Shown: one piece after another, positions 21,960-32,964 of the stretch
Layout of the letters: each line of letters begins with the position of its first letter
Position numbering within the stretch: the stretch's first letter is position 1
DNA from: Glandiceps talaboti
Lineage: Eukaryota > Hemichordata > Enteropneusta > Spengelidae
Length of the DNA: 64,000 bases
Direction of reading: 5' to 3'
NCBI RefSeq assembly: GCF_964340395.1
Contig: NC_135562.1
Span: 10,830,134 to 10,894,133, forward strand
Made by a program: the position numbers and the translations under genes
The notes under the pieces: model-generated
Told to the model about the DNA's origin: nothing
The model's input: only the letters and a program-made list of their open reading frames with translations
Database searches by the model: none

Positions 21960-24900
21960 GGAAGTGACAGAAACTCTTCTTGTTGACTAATGGTATCCAT
22001 TTAGTCACAAGTCATTTTTAACAACAACAGTACGTGGTCGTTGGCGTTTTAAGCCTGACTTTGTTGTTTGTTTTTATCTCCATGGTTACACTGTTGTACT
22101 ATGTGCTAAGGCATGTATATTGATTGGAGTATAGCAAGATCTTTATAAAATACAAAATGTAAACACGGTTATACCGTACATATTTATTCACTGTAATATA
22201 ATTTAGGTCTAAACCTGAAAATAGACCATGTCTATTGATAGACGTATTGCAGCCTGATCTTGCAGATACTTTGAGCGTCAATTTTAGTCTATTAAAGTGA
22301 TAGACTGTAAGATTCGTCGTGTCGTTGTCCTCATCGGTCTCGTAGGGTTACCGATGTGTGAGGGCGCCCCATCACGGCCTACCTTGCAGAATAGTTCAAA
22401 CGTATATAATAATTGTAGAAGATCATCTTTGTGTTAAGTTTTTGTCGATCAGGAAATAATAGCGTACGATTGTACATATTGTACTATTGTAGTTTAATTA
22501 TTCCTAGATTTTTTTTCGAAATGTATCTTTTTTTATAATATTTATGTGGCATTTAGTGTCTTAATTAATTCAGTTCAACGAAAATAATGTCAATGTTATC
22601 ATTATCTCGTAAGTTCTTGAATGGTGATGATGGAGATTTTAACATTTGTACGCATGCGTAGTTTCAATTTGCTCAACCGTGCTTCGGTATCATATGAATG
22701 AACAATAACTATTGTCAGTTGTAGTCATGGTAACATAACTTAGTGTTTGTAAATTGTAGTACTATGAGTAATTCTATACATTCGGATTGATACATGTACA
22801 AGGGAAATTAATCGTGCTGCAGAAAGAGAACTTAATTTGTCTAAATTTTGGTTTCGGGAATATTCATGGCCATGAGAACCTTGCATTAATGCAATCTTAA
22901 TTCTTGTGTGACTGCAAAGACGTAGTTCGAGCCATAGGGACGCGTAATTTTGCTTGTATAAGTGGCTATATACGATAGTCTGTTAACGGTATATTCAATT
23001 TAATCTCTCAAACCTCAAACGGAATACACCGTAAACGCCATATAAACAGGCTAAGAATACGTTTATTCGTAGCAACATCATTCGACAGTTCGTATCTGTC
23101 CTTGGTGTAAATCCTCAATCCAGGTAACATTATGCGTCCCTGTGGTTCGATCTGTAACTATGGTGGGTAGACAAACGGTAGTAGTTACAGACCAAGCAGC
23201 GTTGATAGGTTACTGGAATCCAAAATCAATGATCTCACTATGGCAACGATGAGACATCACCCGGTTTTTCATACTATGTTAGACTAAAAGATCAGCGGTG
23301 GGTGCTCTCTTCACTGAAAGATCAACCGTTGTGGGCGCTCTTCTCATCCCTTTCCACAAATGTAACAATGACAAGGGCACTCACGGCGATGTATTTCAGT
23401 CTTGGTTTTATTAGATTATTAATTTTGAACGCAATACACTCTCTGTAAACACTTTTGTGTCCATACCTTTTTGCCTGTCCATTGATATTCAATGTATTAT
23501 GTATTTTCATTACAAGTTTCTGATCTGTGTATTTGTAATTGTAGTACCGGTTTTTGATTTATGTAAATATCGTAAGTTTTAATAAACAAGATGGTACCTT
23601 ATCAATAACAACTCTGAACAATTTGCATACGTGTTTATGTGGTAAATGTGACGCGCGCTAGCTGGACTGAGCTGAAAGATCGACCGCTGTGGGCGCTCTT
23701 CTTATTACTTTCCACAAGGGGCGAGATGATGAGGATGGACCACAGGGAGTCCAGGAGTCGTGTTACAAAGAAACAAAACCAAACAAGCAAACAAATAAAC
23801 ACACAAACTATGCATATGGGCAAATGGAATGTCATTTTAAACTCATGTGAAAACTCCCCTATAAACATGTATATACGTATATACAGGCCTGTATACTATT
23901 GAAACAATATACTATGTTTCTGTGTATACTCATCCAAACAGACAACACGTCGGGAGAATGGAGGCCATCTCAATACACAGTCTATTCGATTAGCAACACC
24001 TATTCACGTGCACAGATTGTTGTAAAATTTTGTCGTTGGGGGCGCTCTTTACGTCAGAATAAACCTCAATGCATACAGTAATTTGTGTTTGTGTAAAAAA
24101 AATTGTGTATAAAGTTCAAGCTTTCTTGTGACGAAATTCAAACTGAAGCCCACTGCTAACACGACATAGTCAGCACCTCTCTTCGTCAATTCCTCAAGGT
24201 TCTCCCCATTTTAGGGTTATTGACCTTTACAAACTAATAGCACATCACACTCAGAAAGTATTTGCTTACATTTTAATATTCCATAACACAATTTGACGTT
24301 AGGCTATATGACACTCCAACACTGACAACAAAGTCAGTCAAAATGCACCAATATTATGATTACAATGTACATATAATAATGTAAATAACTGATAAATAAT
24401 GTAATTCATTCACTAAAACAATGAAATGTACAGAGACCCTTACATTATAGTATACAGTATATGTAGTATAGAGTATATGGAAGTATGAGTGTAACAGTAG
24501 TTTACAGACTTTACTCTCAAATATTTTTAAAAAATAATTGTAAATTAAACCATCACAATTTCCTGTGCATCGAAAGCGATTTTCTTCGACAATAAATGTT
24601 ATCTTAATGTACTTATGTAGTCTAATTTGCTCCTAAGAACTTCTAGGCTGTTATTTCTATATGAACTTTTCTTGTACATATCTATTTAGCACACACAGTC
24701 GATCGTTTTCATTCTAACACAAGTCTTGAATATTAATTATAAGTTTAGTTTAATACATTTCAACATCTCCAAATTGCCATTTTCACTAATTTTCAAAAAC
24801 TAGAAATAATCAATAAATGGTGTGACTTCAGTACACCAAGTCAAAACTGCATGCATTCCTTAGGTATGATATGTTGAATTGTCCAAAGATCTCCCTCCAA

Positions 24901-25210
24901 AAATTTTAGAACAAATTTTTCTGTAAATTTTGGGGAAACTTCAATTTTGTTTTTTAGACTGGAATCATGGAAATAATATTTTTTACAGTTGTTACAAAGA
25001 TAGATTTCTCAGGGAGTCAAAGATTAGACCTGTGATCAATAGGGAAACTAGCTGTCAGTAGTTAGTTTTAGCACAGCTTGAGACAGGCTTAGAGCCGTGG
25101 TCAGTTGAAGGTTGTTGTATTGCATTTGGTAGAGATAATACAGCTATGTGTTTCTATATATTAAGACAAGAACCTGTAGAAAGACTTTACAACAATCTAA
25201 AAAGATACAA
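21960..25210. other. Intergenic stretch with short dispersed repeats
   Basis: No gene seen. Two related copies of a segment containing TGTGGGCGCTCTTCT plus CTTTCCACAA lie at about 23307-23360 and 23665-23720. A segment at about 22305-22390 (ACTGTAAGAT, TGTGTGAGGGCGC, TCACGGC) resembles 61895-61985. Confidence 0.45.
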
Positions 25211-25218
25211 TACTATTC

Positions 25219-25557
25219 TTAAAGTGGCCATATGGATGAGAATTTGGTATTTATTTTCGAACAACTTCACTATGTTTTTATACTTGAAAAAATAATGTGA
25301 AATAACATATACTAAGTCCATGTTCATAACTCAATACATTGCAAAAAGATGGAAAAAGTGTAAAAAGTTTGTTATTGTACGTACAATAACAAACATTTTA
25401 CACATTGTTTAATGTTTTGCAGTTTATTGAGTTATGAACATAGACTTGGTATATGTTATTTCACATTATTTTTTCATGTATAAAAATATAGTGAAGTTGT
25501 TTTATCAAATAAAAATCCAAAATAAATATAAAATTCTCATCCATATGGCCACTTTAA
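25219..25557. mobile_element. Near-perfect palindromic MITE with TTAA ends, copy 1
   Basis: TTAAAGTGGCCATATGGATG at the left is matched by CATCCATATGGCCACTTTAA at the right. The arms of about 165 bp stay complementary to a centre near TTATTGTACGTACAATAA (about 25382). Both ends carry TTAA, the target duplicated by piggyBac-type transposases; since the palindrome includes it, the TTAA may be target or terminus. A second copy lies at 57028-57383. No coding capacity. Confidence 0.85.
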
Positions 25558-25819
25558 TATATATCTTAGATACTAATACTACACTGTGAATATATCCAGT
25601 CTCTGAAAACAGCTGTATTTCTATCTTAACCTTTGACCCCCAATTATGTATTCGGATCCAGATATCAGCAAGGTAAGGTGAACTGTTCACTCTTAAGTAG
25701 TCTTTTTATCATAATGCATGAATACATTACAAGTTGGCAAAAATATATAACAAATATTACTTTTATCTGACACCTTGATTTGTAAAATGACTGATTTCTG
25801 TTATAACACTTACATATCC

Positions 25820-26135
25820 AGATTTTAAGTAGTACACCTGTTCAGCTAACCAATGATAATACATATGCATATTACTTAGTGGGGGGGGGGGGGATTATCA
25901 TGTCAAATTTGCATATTAGGAATACACCTTTTCAGCTTACCATTGACAAATACTTATACATACATACTTAGTGTCGAGCAAGGGTATTGATGTCTAATTT
26001 GCATATCAGGAATACACCTGTGGTGCTAACCAATGATAATACATATACCTACTTAGTGTGAGTGTATAGGGGGAGGGGAAAACGGATGTCTAATTTGCAT
26101 ATAAACAATACACCTGTGGTGTATGTTGACCAATG
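25820..26135. repeat. Degenerate tandem repeat with octamer and CCAAT motifs
   Basis: About four loose units of 75-110 bp, each with AATACACCTGT or similar, most with ACCAATGATAATACATAT and TAATTTGCATAT, plus a CTTAGTG box. A poly-G tract sits at about 25881-25893. ATTTGCAT is the POU octamer and CCAAT the NF-Y core, but no gene start is visible nearby. Confidence 0.55.
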
Positions 26136-26237
26136 AGAGAAATAGTGTAGGGAGAGAGAGTTGTAAAAAGAAAGTTAGGTTATAAAACTACAGTAGGGTG
26201 AACTAACAAACATCTATATCAAGAACACAGCAACTTG

Positions 26238-26524
26238 AACTTAAGAAAACATACATTCCCAACTAGAGTTTTAAGTATTTGGAACAATTTACCATCACTC
26301 ATTGTAAAATGCACCCACTCTCAACACTTTCACAAAAACGTCTAGATAAACATTGGAAAGAACAAGACATTTTGTACAACTATAAAGCAAATATATCCAG
26401 GAACATTAGAGAATCAACCAAGAATGAAGATGAGACAGAGCTGACCATTGAGGCAAGCCTGTGTTCAGAAAGACGTGTAAGGTTACGTAAAGTTGTAAGA
26501 TACTATCAATGCAGTGGCAGATAA
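26238..26524 (+). mobile_element. Non-LTR retrotransposon relic (C-terminal end of the ORF, frameshifted)
   Basis: From 26238 the frame reads NLRKHTFPTRVLSIWNNLPS, the R-x-x-x-F-x-x-R-V-x-x-x-W-N-x-L-P pattern at the end of many LINE reverse-transcriptase ORFs. After a stop at about 26343 the next frame continues QKRLDKHWKEQDILYNYKA, the usual following helix (F-K-x-R-L-D-K-x-W). One frameshift therefore breaks it. Only the 3' end is present. Clade not assigned. Confidence 0.7.
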
Positions 26525-26865
26525 CTACAAGCTAGAAATATGATGTCTGATAAGGAATCTATTATAATTGTATGTTACAAACTTTGAATAGAGAATTAAG
26601 CTTCTATTGGCACACATGACATATTTTCATTTCATGTAGTCTTGTAATAAGACCTTGGGTCAGTACTCTGAAGGTTACTGAACAAAAACTCAAGGGTGAG
26701 AGTGATTGGGGTGCCCCTGATGATCACTTTTGGTGCTCTCTGAGATTTGGTCACTTGTTGTAATATCAAATGAAAGCCCAACGGTCAATAGCTAGACTAG
26801 TTGGATTTCAGAGTGCTTTTCCTAGAGTGTGGTAACCCAGGTACGGTATAAGAAAGGGGTTAATC

Positions 26866-27320
26866 TGGTCAAACCACAGGGAAAAGGACGAATAATCAAT
26901 TTTTTTCTCGCGATTTTCAGGATTTCTAATATTATTGTCTCTATATTTCAAATAAAGTTTGAAATATTATTTCCTCTCACTGTTTTTTCGTACCTGTTAT
27001 CACTGTCTTATCAGAGTTTATAGCTAATCCTAGAACACACTGTACTGCCATTAGTCAGCTCAGTAGATGTTTACACTCACTGTGCAATGTGTTAATTGGG
27101 CAATAAGCCTGTGAGTTTGTTCTCGGATTAGCAATCTGCTAATGAATGCAAAGTTGGTAAACTCTGATAAGACAGTGATAACAGGTAGAAAATAGGGAAA
27201 ACAAAGTGAAAGGAAACAATATTTAAAACTTTATTTGAAATATAGAGAAAATAATATTAGAAATCCAGAAAATCATGAGAACAAAATTGATCATTCCTCC
27301 TTTTCCCTGTGGTGAAACTG
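26866..27320. mobile_element. Long inverted-repeat element, family E, copy 1
   Basis: The left arm (AAACCACAGGGAAAAGGA, ATTTCTAATATTATTGTC, ATATTTCAAATAAAGTTT, TTATCACTGTCTTATCAGAG) is the reverse complement of the right arm ending TCCTTTTCCCTGTGGT. The arms are about 180 bp, separated by about 90 bp. A diverged copy lies at about 37605-37880 in an RB1CC1 intron. Confidence 0.75.
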
Positions 27321-27329
27321 ACAACTTTT

Positions 27330-29400
27330 CCATTACATTATACTGGAATTTTGGCGGGAAATCCTGGTAAAATGACCGGGAACTCAGATAGATTTTACCT
27401 ACTTACCACCCTTACACTGTTTATAATGGTAACTGTTGGCATGTTGAAATAGACTGGTAAACAATATCATCACAAACTTATAGACTAAGAGTAGACCATA
27501 GAATTACATATACAGAACACACTAGTTATTACATTATAGAATAAACAGTGATTTACATCTATCGACATCCTTAGAAAAATATCACCATTTCTTTACATCA
27601 AGCACCTCTCAAAAAACTTCAAAATGCAGCATCTTGATTTGTTGCAAAATACAGAAACAGCCAATCAAAGCACTTGTTAAGTGCTCACAACCAATCAGAA
27701 TTACACAAACATGAAGTATAGTTGACTATAGCTGTATTCTATGACTGTATGTCTTGTACTTCGTTTATAAGATGACATCTATTATTCCTGTATACAATGT
27801 TTACGAACAGTAATACCTTGGATCTTAATAAGTTTAATTTAATTTCAAGAAACTATCTTATTTCCTTCAGAAGGGTATTAATAATTCTAGAAATGACATA
27901 TACACACATAGCCTGACATGACATATTTCAGTGATCCATTTGACATTGCACAATTTGACATCATTTCTATGGTAATATAATTTCAAGCAGTACACCTTAT
28001 CTGCCAGAGAGGGCGCTATTCTTGGTGTCTCTGCGACCAGTGAGGATGCTGTTGTTCACATAGTCTATGACAATTTCTGTAAGTTTATCTTTTTTTTAAT
28101 AATGTAAGATTATCATCAGTGAAACAAGATGTTTGAAATATTTTGAATGTTCTGTAGCATTAGGTGACAAAAAAAATTGAAAAATTTCTTTTAATCTATC
28201 ATGCTATACTTTGATAGTGACTGGAACACTCCCAAAAAACAAATAATCGGTACGATGTAGATATCTGAAAGTATGGCCATCTTTTCTGGTGTAACATTTT
28301 ACAAAATAAAATGGATAAAAATTTTTTTGCTTGGGTAACATATAAGATTTAACACTAAGCTCAAAGTGTGGAAGAGTGGACTGACTATAAACAGGTATAT
28401 AACTTTGTCTGAGCTAGGGAGACAAATTGGAGCATGACTTATGACTCCCTAGCCTAAACCTGATTTGTCTGATGGACATATAATCATGCAAGGAATTTCA
28501 ATATTCATAAAGTCAAAATTATGTGTCAATTTTCTAGAATGTTATGACAGAGTATGATTTGAATCTAGAAGGAGAGAATAGGTGGGGTGAGTATTTACAT
28601 TCATGCAAGTGTCCATTTTTCTAGAATGTTGTTCTGCAGTAGAGTTGAATGCAAAAAAATGTTTTGGTAGGGACGAGAGTTTATAATCATGTAAAGATTT
28701 TGAAATTCATATCACATATATAGTGATCTTATTGAAAATTCACTGCAAGACCTTTTGCCAACATCCCATAAATTTCATTGAAATTCAAAAATATGTCTAA
28801 AATATGAAATTTTTTGTACATGATGTACTTAGTAGAGATCTGTATAGAGACAAAAACACAAGGTTCAAAGATTTCAAGGCATCGTGCAAATATTTTGAAA
28901 AAGAGCTATTTGACAGAGAGTAGTTTACGTTTTCAAACAGTGTTTACGATTTCAAAATACTATCATGCTGTAAGAATTTTAACCCTTCAAATAAACTCGA
29001 CAAGCTTCCATTTTGTTTTGTAGAAAACAATCTACACATCAACACTTACAGATATAGCTGTTGCAAGTCACCTGACTTCATTAGACCAATCATGTAATAC
29101 TGCATTACCAATTTGATACATTTTTGACCAATCATGGAAGCTATAACATTTAATGAATTCCATATAAGGCTATACAAGGTTAATCACATGACAAACACTA
29201 GCTTCTGATTGGACACTTACTAGATGACACCTAGGATATATAGTATTGTTACTGAAGGGTTAGCTTATGATATGGCCAGCACATGTCTGGATAGTACGTA
29301 CATACTGATTGGCTTAGAAGGCCTACAGACTTGATATTACTCGGTCTTCAGCCAATGAGTGAAGGCATTGTATAACCCTGCTTGGGTTGACCTATAGTCT
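27330..29400. other. 3' flank of RB1CC1, no gene seen
   Basis: AT-rich, no supported exon. At 27360-27419 it holds the right half of a CAGTG-ended MITE (see 57646-57808). At 28375-28470 a segment with GTGGACTGACTATAAAC and GAGCTAGGGAG matches the element at 36777-37279. No clear polyadenylation signal for RB1CC1 could be singled out. Confidence 0.45.
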
Positions 29401-29405
29401 GTTAT

Positions 29406-29654
29406 CTATGTCTTCTTGGGCCATGGTACAGCCTTAACTCTGTAGAACTTAGTACCTGGTGGAACTTTGAAGCGGTTTTGAGCCTATATGAAAGAAATGA
29501 AGAAGAGAATGGAAAATAGATGTAAAATAATCATCTCTATCTCAACTCACAACTTGGTCACTTCTTTTTTTCTAAACAAATGTAGGAATCTATAACATGA
29601 AAGTATGCTACACTAATTGTTACTTCTATTGTGTCCAAGTATTTATCTATGACA

Positions 29655-29722
<68 letters not shown>

Positions 29723-29812
29723 GCCTGCCATCTGTCTATTTGCCTGCCTGCCAATTTGTCTACCTACCTGCCTGCCTGCCTGCCTGACTGACTGTCTGTC
29801 TGTCTGCCTGCC

Positions 29813-29845
<33 letters not shown>

Positions 29846-30760
29846 GCCCATCTGTCTGCCTGCCAATTTGTTTGTCTATCTATCTATCTGCCTGCCTGCA
29901 TGTATGTCTGTCTGTCTGTCTGTCTATCTGTCTGTCTGTATGCCTGTCTGTCCATCCGCCTGTCTGTTTTTTGTATTATTTTGTGGGTTTACGTTACCTT
30001 CTTAGCTTGGCAGTACTCTTTGTCTGTAATCTGTCCTAGCACCCATAACCTGTAAAAACAAACACAATATGTCAAAATTGTCATAAAAATCAGATAACTT
30101 GGTTTATAGCAAGCAATGTCTGTGTGTTGAAATTCTTCATATAGACTGAATGCCGTACTGAATTCATCATCATCATCAGGTTAAGCTAACTCAATTTTTC
30201 TCCATTGATCTTTTTGTTGCTTGATTGCTGGAATGATTTACTTACACCAACCACTCAGCAATACTGCTTATTATGGTGACAGGGCATTCTAAATTTGTGC
30301 CCCACACTTGTGGAATGCTCTGCCATCGTATCTGCAGAGTGTCACTACATTCCAGGCATTTAAATCGGGTCTTAAGACCTATTTCTTCAATAAGACTTTT
30401 GCTTGTTCTTAGTCTGTTTTTGTACTCATGTTTCTGTGCTTTGTAAAGCGCATTGAGATAGTTTTATGAAATGCGCTATATAAGAAAATTAGATTAGATT
30501 AAATCAGATTAGATTAGGTCCATAGATGGAGATTTAACATCAATGAGTGGACATAACCTGAAATGACATATTGACTTCTAGTATCAAGAATCACACATAG
30601 ACAACACATGGAGAGACATGGAAACATATATTGTTTTAATCAACTATACTGAATTATATCTGAGTTTTGATAGTATTTAATTGTGGTATACTTCCAGTGT
30701 TAATTTGCAGTAAAACAAACTTGCCATTGTATATGAAAACTGTGCAAATTTTACAAGGTA

Positions 30761-30829
<69 letters not shown>

Positions 30830-32964
30830 ACACCACACACACACACCCCCCAGTCAGAGTCAAGGATACTAAAACCCCATGGCCAGTAAAACACTGACAG
30901 AATTAACCCTTGTAAAAATACTGACACTTACTTTCTATCTCTTCCTGGTTGTGGTTTCAAATCCAATGCAGTGACAGAGTCTGAGTGAACAAAATACAGG
31001 ATTGGTCCAATGGTGAAGATTACATAGTTCTCACGATACTCATCAAAGCAGATCAACACTATATCACCAATGGAGAAACTAGACAGAGAGAAAAACAATC
31101 CATTTAGTTTATAACACAGTGTAGAACATGTCAGCTTTATCACAAGGTTTTGATCTATACTTAGTTTATAACACAGTGTAGAACATGTCAGCTTTATCAC
31201 AAGGTTTTGATCTATACTTAGTTTATAACACAGTGTAGAACACGTCAGCTTTATCACTTGGTTTTGATCTATACTTAGTTTATAACACAGTGTAGAACAC
31301 GTCAGCTTTATCACTTGGTTTTGATCTATACTTAGTTTATAACACAGTGTAGAACACGTCAGCTTTATCACTTGGTTTTGATCTATACTTAGTTTATAAC
31401 ACAGTGTAGAACACGTCAGCTTTGTTACTTGGTTTTGATCTATACTTAGTTTATAACACAGTGTAGAACACGTCAGCTTTATCACTTGGTTTTGATCTAT
31501 ACTTAGTTTATAACACAGTGTAGAACACGTCAGCTTTATCACTTGGTTTTGATCTATACTTAGTTTATAACACAGTGTAGAACACGTCAGCTTTGTTACT
31601 TGGTTTTGATCTATACTTAGTTTATAACACAGTGTAGAACACGTCAGCTTTGACACTTGGTTTTGATCTATACTTAGTTTATAACACAGTGTAGAACACG
31701 TCAGCTTTATCACTTGGTTTTGATCTATACTTAGTTTATAACACAGTGTAGAACACGTCAGCTTTATCACTTGGTTTTGATCTATACTTAGTTTATAACA
31801 CAGTGTAGAACACGTCAGCTTTATCACTTGGTTTTGATCTATACTTAGTTTATAACACAGTGTAGAACACGTCAGCTTTATCACTTGGTTTTAAATCTAT
31901 ACTTAGTTTATAACACAGTGTAGAACACGTCAGCTTTGTCACTTGGTTTTGATTTGTTAAAATATAATTCTAACCATGAGGGTCTATGTTCTAACATACA
32001 TACGTATTCTATATAAAATACACTTTTACTGTCCTAGAAAATTGGCAATACTTTGTGTAACAGTGAACAAATCAAAACATAAGCAAGAAAATTAAAACCT
32101 CATAATACAATGACAATGGAATACCATCTCTAGTAAAAACAAAGACATTTTCACTAAAAGAGACAGACATAGTAACATATAATAACAAAGTTAAAATCCA
32201 TGACATTCTTTAGTCGCTCCTGAGACTGTTCAGAAGGCAGATTTCTCTCATGATATACAAATATCCATCTATGTTGGCCTGAAGGAGTGAATTAACAATT
32301 GCTAACAAAATGACTGGCTACAAGATAGTTGGCTTCTCACCACCGCCTAAAGGAAAGAAAGTACACATCAGGAACAATTCACGCTATCTACCAGTTGGCA
32401 CGTTAGCTCAGCTGGTTAGAGCACTCTGACTAGTGTTCAGGGGACATGGGTTCAATTCACGGTATCTACCAGTTGGCACGTTAGCTCAGCTGGTTAGAGC
32501 ACTCTGACTAGTGTTTAGGGGACGTGGGTTCAATTCACGGTATCTACCAGTTGGTACGTTAGCTCAGCTGGTTAGAGCACTCTGACTAGTGTTCAGGGTA
32601 CGTGGGTTCAGTTCACGGTATCTACCAGTTGGTACGTTAGCTCAGCTGGTTAGAGCACTCTGACTAGTGTTTAGGGGACGTGGGTTCAATTCACGGTATC
32701 TACCAGTTGGGACGTTAGCTCAGCTGGTTAGAGCACTCTGACTAGTGTTCAGGGTACGTGGGTTCAGTTCACGGTATCTACCAGTTGGTACGATAGCTCA
32801 GCTGGTTAGAGCACTCTGACTAGTGTTTAGGGGACGCGGGTTCAATTCCTACACATGTCACTTTTCTTTCCTCAATTTTACATGATACAGAGGATTTCAA
32901 TGAAGACTTACTTTTGAATGGACACTTTGTCAGCCCTGGCAGAGGTAGCTCTTGTCAGTTGTAA
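29406..32964 (-). CDS. RB1CC1: RB1CC1 exons 16-19: C-terminal Claw domain
   Basis: Exon 16 (32964-32912), exon 17 (31078-30932), exon 18 (30049-29998) and exon 19 (29483-29406) encode residues about 1319-1427. The Claw starts at about 1336 with NFSIGDIVLICFDEY and ends in WPKKT. In vertebrates this domain binds cargo receptors such as p62 and NDP52-type adaptors. Three of these exons are under 80 nt, so gene finders may skip them; the intron between exons 16 and 17 holds two tandem arrays. Confidence 0.94.

Noticed and set aside
30928-31884. 318-residue open frame joining 19-aa repeats to RB1CC1 Claw sequence
   Set aside because: Only 30932-31078 is exon; the rest is an intronic 57-bp array read through the acceptor. 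Exon 16 joins the Claw without it.
32374-32849. Cluster of tRNA-Thr genes
   Set aside because: D-arm and anticodon arm fold, but no acceptor stem can be formed and the T-stem is mismatched; called a tRNA-derived repeat.
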